From Bacillota bacterium (GTDB taxonomy: Bacteria > Bacillota > Clostridia > Lachnospirales > Lachnospiraceae), in the NCBI GenBank assembly GCA_029779695.1, contig JAKPAB010000200.1, positions 124,001-188,000 on the forward strand: a DNA stretch of 64,000 nt, read 5' to 3'. Position 1 is the first letter of the stretch, and every line of letters begins with the position of its first letter. The notes beneath the pieces are model-generated. The model saw nothing but the letters and a program-made list of their open reading frames with translations. It was not told the DNA's origin and made no database searches. Positions 1-7,732 of this stretch are shown here, piece by piece. The translations under genes and the position numbers were made by a program.

Positions 1-1998
1 AGACTCAATAACAAGACCTCTTGCTTTTCTCTTAGGGTTGGCCTTAAGTTCAAGTACATCTGCAGTAAGAAGAATCATCTCCAAAAGCTCATCTATTCCC
101 TCATGAGTTTTTGCTGAAACAGGTACAAACGTTGTGCTTCCACCCCAATCTTCAGGAATAAGCTCATATTCTGAAAGCTCCTGCTTTACTCTCTCTATGT
201 TGGCACCCGGTTTATCAATCTTATTAACAGCAACTATAACTTCTACGCCTGCAGCCTTGGCATGGTTAATAGCCTCAACTGTCTGAGGCATTACTCCATC
301 GTCTGCTGCAACAACAAGAATTGCAATATCTGTTGAGCTGGCACCTCTCATACGCATAGCCGTAAATGCTTCATGACCAGGTGTGTCCAAAAATGTAATC
401 TTATGTCCATTTACGTTAACTACATATGCACCTATTGCCTGAGTAATACCACCAGCCTCACGGTCTGTAACCTTAGTATTTCTAATTGCATCCAGAAGTG
501 ATGTTTTACCATGATCTACATGACCCATGACACATACAACTGGAGCTCTCTCTACAAGAGTATCCTCTGCATCATCATCTTCCTTAAGCATCTCTTTTAT
601 AATATCAATCTTTTCCTCATGCTCGCAAAGTATTTCATATTCCAAAGCTATATTTTCAGCTTTTTCGTAAGGAAGATCTGTATTGATAGTGAGTATTACA
701 GCTTTTGCAAACATATCTTTTATTATAGTAGTAGGCTGAATCTTCATCTTATCTGCAAGATCTCTTACTGTAATATGATCCGGTATCTTAATTGACTTAA
801 CTTCTTCTTCAACAATCTTTGTCTGCTCTGGTGCCTTGTTTTTCTTCTTACCACCATTTTTTTCAAGATTAATAAAATGAGTATTTTCAGGCTTGCCCGT
901 ACGATTATTATTTTTCTTAGCCTTTTTGCCCAGTCTCTGATTTGGTTTTGATTCCTTCTTATCAACATTCTGAGCAGGTGTAGCCTGGCCCCCCTGATTA
1001 TTCTGATGTTTTGAGAACTTACCTGTATTTCTATCTACAGCGTGGTCCTTTTTTTCAAACTTTCTATCGTCTTTTCTGTCATTATTTGAAGAAGGCTTGG
1101 TATTATTATTTTGAGACGGTCTGTCACTACGTCTTTTCTCATCATTATTATTTGAATGATGCATCTTGTTTACATTTTTAGCTGCATCAGCATTATTATT
1201 AGAACGTACTTCCGTATTATGTACTTCCTTCGTATGGGATTCCTGTGCATGTGCTCCAGGCGTATGTGCATCGGATACATGAGCTTCTGTAGTGCGTGAA
1301 TCTGCACTATAGGCTTTTCTACTCTTCATTTCCTGCTTTTTCTGTTCTTCTAGTGTGGGTTCGCCAACCCTTGTTCCATCTTCTCTTATAGGTCCATGTC
1401 CGCCTCTTGGCTTGATCATAGGTCTATATGTGTTAGCAGTAGATGCATTTCTATTATTCTGTCCCTGATGTCTGGCTCCTTGCCTGTTCTGATTTTTTCT
1501 ATTTTCATCGGACGAAAACTTATGATTTTGTTTATTATTATTGTTATTACTGCTACTATTGCCGCTGTTGATGCTATTGTTGCTGTTATTACTATTATTT
1601 CTATTATTTCTATTATTGCTATTGTCATTATGAGAATTTCTTGAATACTGGACATTAAAAACAGCTGATATTGAAGACTTCTTCTTCTTGGACGCTTCAG
1701 AATCAGAATTATCGTGATTCTTTGCCTGATTATCAGATGGGATTACCGCTTTTTCTTTTCTAACTTCTATATCAGGAGAAACTGCATTCTCCTGGACTTT
1801 AGCATCAGAAGTTATCGTCTTCTCCTGGACTTTAGCTTTAGTTTCCTTTTTCATGTTGTTTCTGACCTTGTCGGCAACAACATCGTCTATACTGTTCTGT
1901 GCTTTTACGGTGATCCCTTCTGCCGCAAGGAATGAGACCACATCTTTTGATTGGACATCGATTTCCTTTGCAAGGGCGCTTATTCTGATTTTTGCCAT
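1..1998 (-). CDS. infB: Translation initiation factor IF-2, C-terminus cut by window edge
   Basis: IF-2 is the GTPase that brings initiator tRNA to the 30S subunit and promotes subunit joining. I translated it directly because the open edge keeps it out of the ORF track. The ATG at 1998 follows GGAGG. The first 666 residues are present. They comprise an N-terminal IF2_N-like helix ([14 protein letters not shown]), a long polar low-complexity stretch very rich in Asn (about residues 55-390), a second IF2_N motif ([15 protein letters not shown], about 406) and the G domain from about residue 491 (G1 [13 protein letters not shown]3 DTPGHEAF, G4 NKID). Domains II, III and C lie beyond base 1. It is the last visible gene of rimP-nusA-ylxR-ylxQ-infB. 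The identity is certain; only the disordered linker is unusual. Confidence 0.98.
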   Translation of the reverse strand, partial: MAKIRISALAKEIDVQSKDVVSFLAAEGITVKAQNSIDDVVADKVRNNMKKETKAKVQEKTITSDAKVQENAVSPDIEVRKEKAVIPSDNQAKNHDNSDSEASKKKKSSISAVFNVQYSRNSHNDNSNNRNNRNNSNNSNNSINSGNSSSNNNNNKQNHKFSSDENRKNQNRQGARHQGQNNRNASTANTYRPMIKPRGGHGPIREDGTRVGEPTLEEQKKQEMKSRKAYSADSRTTEAHVSDAHTPGAHAQESHTKEVHNTEVRSNNNADAAKNVNKMHHSNNNDEKRRSDRPSQNNNTKPSSNNDRKDDRKFEKKDHAVDRNTGKFSKHQNNQGGQATPAQNVDKKESKPNQRLGKKAKKNNNRTGKPENTHFINLEKNGGKKKNKAPEQTKIVEEEVKSIKIPDHITVRDLADKMKIQPTTIIKDMFAKAVILTINTDLPYEKAENIALEYEILCEHEEKIDIIKEMLKEDDDAEDTLVERAPVVCVMGHVDHGKTSLLDAIRNTKVTDREAGGITQAIGAYVVNVNGHKITFLDTPGHEAFTAMRMRGASSTDIAILVVAADDGVMPQTVEAINHAKAAGVEVIVAVNKIDKPGANIERVKQELSEYELIPEDWGGSTTFVPVSAKTHEGIDELLEMILLTADVLELKANPKRKARGLVIES

Positions 1999-2017
1999 TT
2001 TGTATCCTCCAAAACTT

Positions 2018-2320
2018 TCACCTTAAAGCAAGCTTATCCATAACCATAAGAGCCAGCTTTTTATCAATTACTGCTACCACAGCTCTAGATTCCTGACCAA
2101 TTGAGTGGCCAAGTTCATAAGATGTGCTATATGTATAAATCGGGATCTGTCTGTATTCACACATGTTCCGATATTTTTTCTTTGTATTTTCCGATGCATC
2201 CTCAGAAATAATTACCAAAAAAGCATCTCCCATTTTAACAGCTTCTTCAACCTGATACGAGCCGCTTTTTATCTTTCCTGCTTTTTTACATATTCCAAGA
2301 ATTGATAGTGTCATATTCAT
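2018..2320 (-). CDS. ylxQ: L7Ae/L30e-family RNA-binding protein (YlxQ, RplGA type)
   Basis: This 100-residue protein belongs to the L7Ae/L30e/S12e/Gadd45 family, whose members bind kink-turn RNA. The family start ([16 protein letters not shown]) and the conserved core with a lysine-rich helix ([13 protein letters not shown]) are visible. Its ATG overlaps the ylxR stop as ATGA, so translation is probably coupled. It lies between ylxR and infB, the standard place for ylxQ in Firmicutes. The family is clear, but the cellular role of YlxQ is not well defined. It could be a ribosome-associated or kink-turn accessory protein. Confidence 0.93.
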   Translation of the reverse strand: MNMTLSILGICKKAGKIKSGSYQVEEAVKMGDAFLVIISEDASENTKKKYRNMCEYRQIPIYTYSTSYELGHSIGQESRAVVAVIDKKLALMVMDKLALR

Positions 2321-2616
2321 AATAACCCAGTTTCCTTCAAAACCGCCTCCGGCGTAAACGATAAGCCATTGCAGTGAATTGCCCTACTAAATGCATTTCT
2401 TTTTATAGCATTATTCAGACATTCTGCGTTTCTGCATACATAAGTGCCACGGCCATCCATATTCATGGACTGATCGAAAATAGCCTTGCCGTTTTCATCT
2501 TTTACGAATCTAATCATGGACTCTTTTGTATTAGAAGTCCTGCATCCAATACAACGTCTTAAACGTTCTTTATGATCTTTTTTATTCGTTACCGTTTGAG
2601 GATTCTCCTTCATCAT
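2317..2616 (-). CDS. rnpM: YlxR family protein (RnpM), RNase P modulator
   Basis: YlxR proteins carry the motif seen here as LRRCIGCR followed by MIRFV and GRGTYVC. They bind RNA, and in B. subtilis the protein was reported to modulate RNase P (RnpM). The tracked ORF opens at 2760, deep inside nusA. I chose an ATG of the tandem pair at 2616/2613 because family members start about 10-20 residues before the conserved Cys motif. There is no ATG, GTG or TTG after that pair before the domain. The gene therefore overlaps the nusA 3' end by about 35 bases, which encode the acidic NusA tail in another frame. It ends in ATGA with ylxQ. Confidence 0.9.
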   Translation of the reverse strand: MMKENPQTVTNKKDHKERLRRCIGCRTSNTKESMIRFVKDENGKAIFDQSMNMDGRGTYVCRNAECLNNAIKRNAFSRAIHCNGLSFTPEAVLKETGLL

Positions 2617-3706
2617 AGTATTCTTCATCATCATAATACTCTTCACTAAGTCCAGGGAAATCTCCAGACTCTCTTGCCTGTGTTTCAGATTTGATATCAA
2701 TCTTAAATCCTGTAAGCCTAGCAGCAAGACGTGCATTTTGCCCTTCTCTTCCGATTGCAAGTGACAGCTGATAATCAGGTACTATAACACTTGCATTTTT
2801 TTCATCAGAATCAGCTATTACTGAAATGACTTTAGCTGGACTAAGGGCATTTTCAATAAGTCTTGCCGGATTTTCATCCCAACACACAATATCTATTTTT
2901 TCATTGTGAAGTTCCTGAACAACTGCATTAACACGGGTACCATTCATACCAACACATGCACCTACAGGATCAACATCATCATCATGAGAGAGAACTGCCA
3001 TTTTTGTACGGTTTCCTGCTTCTCTCGCAATGCTTATTATCTCAACGATCCCTTCTCTTATTTCTGAAACTTCCTGTTCAAAAAGTTTCTTTACAAGCTC
3101 AGGATGAGTTCTTGATACATATACTTTAGGTTCTCTCTTAGAAGGCTTAACCTCAGTTATATAAAATCTGTATCTATCATTTCTCTTATAGTTTTCACCA
3201 TTGATCTGCTCTCTCTCTGTAAGAGTTGCATCAATGTCACCAAGGTCAATACTATATGAGCTTCCAATCTTTCTCTGGACAACTCCTGTGACAACATGAT
3301 GTTCTTTTTCTCTATATTCATCAAAGATCTGTCTATTTTCTTCTCTGTGAAGTTCCTGGATCAAGCTGTTTCTTGCTGCAGCTGCTGCAATTCTGCCAAA
3401 TTCCATTGACTTGATCTCTTCAAAAAAGATATCACCGATTTTGTAGCTTCCATCAACCTTCTGTGCTTCTTCAAGCGCGATTTCGCTCTCCGAATCCATA
3501 GGTTCATCAACAACTTCCTTAGATATAATTACATGGTATTCACAAGTCTGAGAATCGATAGTAACTTTGATGTTATCAGTTCTTCTATATGTCTGCTTGC
3601 ATGCTATCATAAGAGCTTCTTCAATTTTTTCTAGAATAACCTCTCTTGATATGTTTTTTTCCTTTTCAAGTAAACTCAGTGCCTGCAGCATTTCTTCATT
3701 TGCCAT
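2582..3706 (-). CDS. nusA: Transcription termination/antitermination factor NusA
   Basis: NusA binds RNA polymerase and modulates pausing, intrinsic termination and antitermination. The 374-residue product shows the N-terminal RNAP-binding domain (MLQALSLLEKEKNISREV), an S1 domain (VVTGVVQRKIGSSYSIDL, about 140-205) and two KH domains (GACVGMNGTRVNAVVQEL and LAIGREGQNARLAARLTG). It ends in a short acidic Tyr/Asp/Glu tail and has no extra C-terminal repeats, the usual Firmicutes length. The start at 3706 has an AGGAGG site. It follows rimP by 14 bases and its 3' end overlaps ylxR. A terminator between the upstream tRNA and rimP could make nusA expression sensitive to NusA itself. Confidence 0.98.
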   Translation of the reverse strand: MANEEMLQALSLLEKEKNISREVILEKIEEALMIACKQTYRRTDNIKVTIDSQTCEYHVIISKEVVDEPMDSESEIALEEAQKVDGSYKIGDIFFEEIKSMEFGRIAAAAARNSLIQELHREENRQIFDEYREKEHHVVTGVVQRKIGSSYSIDLGDIDATLTEREQINGENYKRNDRYRFYITEVKPSKREPKVYVSRTHPELVKKLFEQEVSEIREGIVEIISIAREAGNRTKMAVLSHDDDVDPVGACVGMNGTRVNAVVQELHNEKIDIVCWDENPARLIENALSPAKVISVIADSDEKNASVIVPDYQLSLAIGREGQNARLAARLTGFKIDIKSETQARESGDFPGLSEEYYDDEEYYDEGESSNGNE

Positions 3707-3720
3707 GATATTCCTCCTAA

Positions 3721-4176
3721 TTAAAAAGCTTTTCGGACTAATGATATATTTGAACGTTCAATATCCTGGTTTTTATCATTAATTAATATAGTTATAATGT
3801 TATCATCATATTTTTTAAGGACTCCGGAAAATTCCTTTTGTCCATCAATAGCTTTATATAATCTAACCTCTACTATTGTGTCAATATTCCTTTTAAAATC
3901 ATTTTCCTTTTTAAAAGGTCTGTCACCAGATGAGCTCACCTCAAATATATATGCCTCATCAATGTAATCTTCCCTGTCAAGGATCTCATTCATTTTTCGA
4001 GATATCATTTCGCAATCGTCAATAGATACGCCTAAAACTTTATCTATATAGACCCTAAGATAATAATCCTTTAATTCTTTTACAAATTCTATGTCTACCA
4101 GTTCAATGTCAGTATCCTTTAGGATATCATCAATATACTCTTGAGTTCTGTTTATATAAGTTTCTTTCTTTCCCAC
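3721..4176 (-). CDS. rimP: Ribosome maturation factor RimP
   Basis: RimP assists 30S subunit maturation. The 151-residue product has the family pattern: an N-terminal alpha/beta domain (DIELVDIEFVKELKDYYLRVYID), the motif VSIDDCEMISRKMNEILD, the SSSGDRPFKKENDF signature and a C-terminal SH3-like barrel. The start codon is GTG at 4176, six bases after GGAG; an ATG two bases upstream is out of frame. It is the first protein gene of the nusA-infB operon. Its ribosome binding site sits directly after the U-run of the terminator behind tRNA-Glu, so entry into the operon depends on read-through or an unseen promoter. Confidence 0.97.
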   Translation of the reverse strand: MGKKETYINRTQEYIDDILKDTDIELVDIEFVKELKDYYLRVYIDKVLGVSIDDCEMISRKMNEILDREDYIDEAYIFEVSSSGDRPFKKENDFKRNIDTIVEVRLYKAIDGQKEFSGVLKKYDDNIITILINDKNQDIERSNISLVRKAF

Positions 4177-4188
4177 ATTATTCTCCTT

Positions 4189-4219
4189 AAAAGAAAAAGT
4201 ACCGGAAAAACCGGCACTT
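4189..4219 (-). terminator. Intrinsic terminator between tRNA-Glu and rimP
   Basis: On the minus strand, AAGTGCCGG and CCGGTACTT form a nine-pair stem with one G.U pair and a TTTTT loop, followed by TTTCTTTT. It lies about 25 bases after the tRNA 3' end and runs straight into the rimP Shine-Dalgarno sequence. It should end most tRNA transcripts and let only a fraction continue into rimP-nusA. Confidence 0.85.
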
Positions 4220-4244
4220 TCAGGGTTGGGCTATATAATAGCAA

Positions 4245-4316
4245 TAGTTCGTGGGGGAATCGAACCCCCGATTCCGCCGTGAGAGGGCGGCGTCTTAACC
4301 GCTTGACCAACGAACC
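4245..4316 (-). tRNA. tRNA-Glu (anticodon CTC)
   Basis: The 72-base minus-strand sequence folds as a tRNA. The acceptor GGTTCGT pairs with ACGAACT, with a terminal G.U pair. The D-arm region is TGGTCAAGCGGTTAAGAC, as in Firmicutes tRNA-Glu. The anticodon stem CCGCC/GGCGG carries loop CTCTCAC, which reads CTC, and the T arm is GGGGGTTCGATTCCCCC. CCA is not encoded; the next bases are TTGC. It has its own promoter upstream and a terminator downstream, and it precedes rimP. Confidence 0.96.
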
Positions 4317-4320
4317 CAAG

Positions 4321-4348
4321 CTTGTTGCTGTTCTTTCGCAGCAACAAG
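4321..4348 (-). other. Hairpin in the tRNA-Glu precursor leader
   Basis: CTTGTTGCTG and CAGCAACAAG form a perfect ten-pair stem with an eight-base loop. It is placed between the -10 box and the tRNA 5' end, so it would form at the extreme 5' end of the primary transcript. It may shape RNase P processing or protect the transcript end; the role is inference. Confidence 0.6.
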
Positions 4349-4351
4349 AGA

Positions 4352-4380
4352 ATTATACCGTAATATTTTTCAGAATGCAA
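4352..4380 (-). promoter_or_regulatory. Sigma-A promoter for tRNA-Glu (and possibly rimP-nusA)
   Basis: The minus strand shows TTGCAT, a 17-base spacer and a perfect TATAAT, with the tRNA 5' end about 36 bases downstream of the -10 box. An AT-rich tract lies upstream of the -35 box and could act as an UP element. It is the only strong promoter I see before rimP. Confidence 0.75.
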
Positions 4381-4412
4381 GCAAAATTTTTGTTTTTTTA
4401 ATTTTTTTTAAT

Positions 4413-5423
4413 TTAATAACCTTCAGGGTTACTTTTCTGCCAATTCCAAGAGTCTCTGCACATCTCTAATATTCCGTAGTTCGCTTCCCAGCCAAGTTCT
4501 TTTTTAGCTTTATCGGCATTGCTGTAGCATACTGCTATATCTCCAGCTCTTCTAGGAGCCACTTTATATGGGATCTTGATTCCTGTTGCCCTTTCGAAAT
4601 TATGAACAATATCCAAAACGCTGTATCCCGTTCCGGTTCCCAGATTATATATTGACAGTCCGGTACCTTTTGCAAGTTTGCTCAACGCTTTCACATGACC
4701 ATCTGCAAGATCCATTACATGAATATAGTCTCTCACGCCTGTACCATCCGTAGTGTCATAGTCATCTCCAAATATACTCAGTTCCTTCAGCTTGCCAACT
4801 GCAACCTGTGTGATATAAGGCATAAGATTATTCGGGATACCATTTGGATTCTCGCCCATTCTTCCACTCGGATGTGCTCCAATGGGATTAAAGTATCTAA
4901 GCAATACCACGTTCCATTCATTATCAGCATGCTGAATATCCGTAAGAATCTGTTCAAGCATGGATTTTGTCCATCCATAAGGATTAGTGCACTGTCCCTT
5001 AGGACATTTTTCTGTAATGGGGATCTCCGCAGGATCTCCATAAACAGTTGCTGATGAAGAGAAAATTATGTTCTTTACATTATGTTGTCTCATTACATCA
5101 ACCAACGTAAGTGTCCCTGTAATATTATTATCATAATATTCCAAAGGTTTTTTTACAGATTCGCCTACAGACTTGAGACCTGCAAAGTGAATAACACTGC
5201 TGATGTCCTCTGTTTCAAACACCTTATTAAGTATATCCCTGTCGAGAATATCTCCCTTGTAAAATTTAAGATTCTTTCCCGTGAGTTCCCTTACTCTGTC
5301 CAGTGATTTTTCACTGGCATTAGAAAGATTATCAAGAACTATAACCTCATATCCAGCATTCAAAAGCTGGACGCAAGTATGGCTTCCAATAAATCCTGCA
5401 CCACCCGTGACAAGTATTGCCAT
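4413..5423 (-). CDS. galE: UDP-glucose 4-epimerase GalE
   Basis: GalE interconverts UDP-glucose and UDP-galactose (Leloir pathway and sugar precursors for envelope polysaccharide). The 336-residue extended SDR protein has the NAD-binding [15 protein letters not shown] at the start, the catalytic Ser region FSSSATVYG and YxxxK as [14 protein letters not shown], plus the substrate region [15 protein letters not shown]. The length is the usual one. The ATG at 5423 follows GGAGG. It seems monocistronic: tRNA-Glu with its own promoter follows, and the rplT terminator precedes it. No other galactose gene is present, so it is probably a housekeeping epimerase. Confidence 0.96.
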   Translation of the reverse strand: MAILVTGGAGFIGSHTCVQLLNAGYEVIVLDNLSNASEKSLDRVRELTGKNLKFYKGDILDRDILNKVFETEDISSVIHFAGLKSVGESVKKPLEYYDNNITGTLTLVDVMRQHNVKNIIFSSSATVYGDPAEIPITEKCPKGQCTNPYGWTKSMLEQILTDIQHADNEWNVVLLRYFNPIGAHPSGRMGENPNGIPNNLMPYITQVAVGKLKELSIFGDDYDTTDGTGVRDYIHVMDLADGHVKALSKLAKGTGLSIYNLGTGTGYSVLDIVHNFERATGIKIPYKVAPRRAGDIAVCYSNADKAKKELGWEANYGILEMCRDSWNWQKSNPEGY

Positions 5424-5464
5424 ATTTTTCCCTCCAATTCTTATATATAAAATAGCTAACTTTT

Positions 5465-5493
5465 AGTTTACATTAACTTACTCAAATATTCAA
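5465..5493 (-). promoter_or_regulatory. Candidate sigma-A promoter of galE
   Basis: TTGAAT, a 17-base spacer and TAAACT lie about 40 bases upstream of the galE start on the minus strand, in the AT-rich gap behind the rplT terminator. Each box has four of six consensus bases, so this is a plausible but weak assignment. Confidence 0.35.
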
Positions 5494-5583
5494 TGCAGGT
5501 AAATAATAATCTGCAATTTAAAATCAAAATTTGCTTTTTATTCAAAAAGATTTTCTAATTCATTTAAGGATTATTTTATCCGT

Positions 5584-5613
5584 AAAAAAAGGAGAAAGGC
5601 TAAGCTTTCTCCT
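5584..5613 (-). terminator. Terminator after rplT
   Basis: AGGAGAAAG and CTTTCTCCT form a perfect nine-pair stem with loop CTTAGC, followed by seven T on the minus strand. It begins about eight bases after the rplT stop and closes infC-rpmI-rplT. Confidence 0.92.
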
Positions 5614-5620
5614 GAAATAT

Positions 5621-5977
5621 TTAAGCTACCTTGCTTTTTGCAAGTTCGCAAAGCTTTGTAAAAGCTGCTGCATCACTTACTGCAAGTTCTGCAAGCATTT
5701 TTCTGTTCATTTCAACATCTGCAAGTTTAAGACCATGCATAAGCTTGCTATATGAAAGACCATTCATACGTGCTGCTGCATTAATTCTTGCAATCCAAAG
5801 TGATCTGAACTGTCTCTTTCTCTCCTTACGACCTGCATATGAAGAAGTGAGCGCTCTCATAACTGACTGCTTAGCTACACGATACTGCTTAGATCTGGCG
5901 CCGCGATAACCCTTAGCCAGTTTTAATACTCTATTATGTTTTTTCTTGGCGTTAAGTCCGCCTTTAATTCTTGCCAT
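5621..5977 (-). CDS. rplT: 50S ribosomal protein L20
   Basis: L20 binds 23S rRNA early in 50S assembly and in many bacteria represses its own operon by binding the infC leader. The 118-residue product shows [26 protein letters not shown] and the [23 protein letters not shown] region typical of the family. The start has AGGAGG eight or so bases upstream. It is the last gene of infC-rpmI-rplT, 25 bases after rpmI, with a strong terminator behind it. Confidence 0.99.
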   Translation of the reverse strand: MARIKGGLNAKKKHNRVLKLAKGYRGARSKQYRVAKQSVMRALTSSYAGRKERKRQFRSLWIARINAAARMNGLSYSKLMHGLKLADVEMNRKMLAELAVSDAAAFTKLCELAKSKVA

Positions 5978-6002
5978 GCTGACAATACCTCCTGAATCAA
6001 AA

Positions 6003-6200
6003 TTAGATGTACGGTAAAATCTTCTTTATGCTCTTGACATTAGTAGCATCTGTTGTTGTAGTCTTGCGAAGATTTCTCTTACGCTTTGTAGACTTTTTAG
6101 TCAGAATATGGCTTTTAAATGCCTTAGCTCTCACAAGCTTACCTGTACCTGTTTTTTTGAAACGCTTTGCAGCTGCTTTCTTAGTCTTAATCTTGGGCAT
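6003..6200 (-). CDS. rpmI: 50S ribosomal protein L35
   Basis: L35 is a small basic protein of the 50S subunit. The 65 residues begin [18 protein letters not shown], the family signature. The ORF track starts two codons earlier at a TTG (6206), but the ATG at 6200 gives the conserved MPK start and is well placed after AGGAGG. It overlaps the end of infC by 14 bases, indicating coupled translation. Confidence 0.98.
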   Translation of the reverse strand: MPKIKTKKAAAKRFKKTGTGKLVRAKAFKSHILTKKSTKRKRNLRKTTTTDATNVKSIKKILPYI

Positions 6201-6732
6201 GATCAATTCCTCCTTGCTTCTTTTTGACTGCTCTAGGTGCCAGTATCAAGCTGATACTTCTTCCTTCAAGCTTTGCACTCTTCTCTACTGTGGAAATATC
6301 CTCAAGTGTTTTTGCAAAATCTGTCAAAATATGACTTGACGTGGATATATGTGCCATTTCTCTTCCTCTGAATCTAAGGGTAATTTTAACTTTATTTCCC
6401 TTATCAAGGAATTTTCTGGCAGCATTTGACTTAGTATTAAGGTCATTAGAGTCGATGTTAGGAGACATACGGACTTCCTTGGTTTCACAGTTCCGTTGTT
6501 TCTTCTTTGCTTCCTTTTCCTTCCTGGCAAGCTCATAACGGTATTTACCGTAATCAATGATCTTGCAAACGGGAGGCTTTGCATTTGGAGCTACATTTAC
6601 GAGATCCAAGTTTTCCTTCTGTGCGAGTTCAAGTGCATCCCTTGCTGACATTATGCCAAGCTGTTCTCCATGTGATCCGATTAAAAAAACTTCTTTCTCT
6701 CTAATCATCTCATTAACCATTAAATCGCTAAT
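6187..6732 (-). CDS. infC: Translation initiation factor IF-3 with AUU start
   Basis: IF-3 binds the 30S subunit, checks start-codon pairing and prevents premature subunit joining. The product shows the N domain ([41 protein letters not shown]) and C domain ([24 protein letters not shown] and [13 protein letters not shown]). The tracked ATG at 6720 is 20 bases from GGAGGT. An in-frame ATT at 6732 is only eight bases from it and adds ISDL, matching the ISKDLMVN start of other Firmicutes IF-3. I therefore annotate an AUU start, as known for infC in E. coli, where it allows IF-3 to limit its own translation. The length becomes 181 residues. Confidence 0.95.
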   Translation of the reverse strand: MSDLMVNEMIREKEVFLIGSHGEQLGIMSARDALELAQKENLDLVNVAPNAKPPVCKIIDYGKYRYELARKEKEAKKKQRNCETKEVRMSPNIDSNDLNTKSNAARKFLDKGNKVKITLRFRGREMAHISTSSHILTDFAKTLEDISTVEKSAKLEGRSISLILAPRAVKKKQGGIDHAQD

Positions 6733-6875
6733 TGTCTGATACCTCCATAAAAAAAGCGGATAGACAGTCTACCCACTCAAAATCAAAAAACAAAATTTAT
6801 GTTTTCAAATATTAAACACATAGACGCAAAAACGCGCTAGGGTGAGAGTGGATTCTCTGCTTCTTAGTTACAACG
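6733..6875 (-). promoter_or_regulatory. infC leader with attenuator (L20-leader-like)
   Basis: The leader of about 140 bases between the promoter and infC holds mutually exclusive pairings. A late hairpin (AGTGGGTAGA with TCTATCCGCT) is followed by seven T just before the Shine-Dalgarno sequence. An early segment containing ATCCACTCTCACCC can pair with the GAGTGGG that starts the terminator stem. This is the layout of transcription attenuation by L20 known from Bacillus infC leaders. The match to that RNA family was not computed. Confidence 0.7.
6749..6777 (-). terminator. Leader terminator (attenuator) upstream of infC
   Basis: A ten-pair stem with two G.U pairs and a three-base loop is followed by TTTTTTT on the minus strand, ending three bases before the infC GGAGG. 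It lies inside the infC transcript, so it must be conditional for the operon to be expressed. Confidence 0.75.
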
Positions 6876-6881
6876 TAGGTT

Positions 6882-6910
6882 AATTTAACATATATATATT
6901 TCAAAGTCAA
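6882..6910 (-). promoter_or_regulatory. Sigma-A promoter of infC-rpmI-rplT
   Basis: TTGACT, a 17-base spacer and TAAATT lie directly behind the stop of the HAD phosphatase gene. Transcription from here gives a leader of about 140 bases. The spacing is ideal and the -35 box is near consensus. Confidence 0.65.
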
Positions 6911-6919
6911 TAGATTATT

Positions 6920-7732
6920 TCATTTAAGAATAAATTTTTCAGCAATTTCTGCAATGGCGCTGTGGTTATTATCTCTTTTTGCAATATAATCTGCCTTTTC
7001 CTTTAATTCCGGTCTTCCATTTTTAACAGAGCATCCAATTCCAGCTGCTTCTATCATGGAAATATCATTTCTCTCATCACCAACAGAAATCGTGTTTTCT
7101 ATTGGTACATCAAGATACTCTGACATCTTAACAAGCCCATCTCCTTTGCTAACTCCCTTTGGAATAACCTCTAGAAAATAGGTTGCAGAAAATATAATGT
7201 CAACCTGAGAAGCAAATGAGCTATTCTCAATTCTCTCTTTTAACTTGTACAGAATTGCTTCATCATCAAATGAAGCTGTGAGTACCTTATATATTTTTTT
7301 ATCATTAACCTGGGTATGCTCTTGAATTTCAAAGCTCTTTTCCCCTGTCATTTTAATATATTTTTTAAATGTATCTGAATTTTCAGGAGTATATATGCCT
7401 TCAGGTGCGTATGCATGAGCATGTATGCCAAGTTCGGCAGCCATTCTCAAAATTTCTGATGCAATTTCACCCTTAAGTAATTTTTCATATATTATTTTTT
7501 TATTATTAAAATCATATACTAGACCACCTTGGAAACATATCATATACATTCCGTCGGTGCTATCAAACTGATCAAGAACGATTTTTTGTGCATTGACTGA
7601 TCTTCCTGATGTAAGCACAAACAAGTTTCCAGAATCTATACATCTTCCAATTGCTTCTTTATTTTCATTGGAAACAATTCCTGAACTATTTAAAAGCGTT
7701 CCATCAATATCTGTAAATAAAGTCTTACTCAT
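6920..7732 (-). CDS. Cof-type HAD-IIB phosphatase
   Basis: This haloacid dehalogenase superfamily hydrolase probably dephosphorylates a small sugar phosphate or nucleotide-like metabolite in the cytoplasm. Motif I is FTDIDGTLLNS with the nucleophile Asp, motif II is the LTSGR segment, and motif IV is GDERNDISMIEAAG. A type IIB cap lies between them. The track opens at a GTG (7741), but ATG at 7732 starts MSKTLFTDIDGT directly before the nucleophile, so I use it. It overlaps the ppk1 end by eight bases and is the last gene of the polC-pheA-ppx-ppk1 run. The substrate cannot be read from sequence. Confidence 0.88.
   Translation of the reverse strand: MSKTLFTDIDGTLLNSSGIVSNENKEAIGRCIDSGNLFVLTSGRSVNAQKIVLDQFDSTDGMYMICFQGGLVYDFNNKKIIYEKLLKGEIASEILRMAAELGIHAHAYAPEGIYTPENSDTFKKYIKMTGEKSFEIQEHTQVNDKKIYKVLTASFDDEAILYKLKERIENSSFASQVDIIFSATYFLEVIPKGVSKGDGLVKMSEYLDVPIENTISVGDERNDISMIEAAGIGCSVKNGRPELKEKADYIAKRDNNHSAIAEIAEKFILK

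Noticed and set aside
1396-1655. Two overlapping Ile/Val-rich ORFs over the infB linker
   Set aside because: They are alternate-frame readings of the Asn-rich AAT/AAC repeat, not membrane proteins.
2617-2760. N-terminal extension of ylxR in the ORF track
   Set aside because: Out-of-frame reading of nusA KH2 codons; the YlxR domain starts much later.
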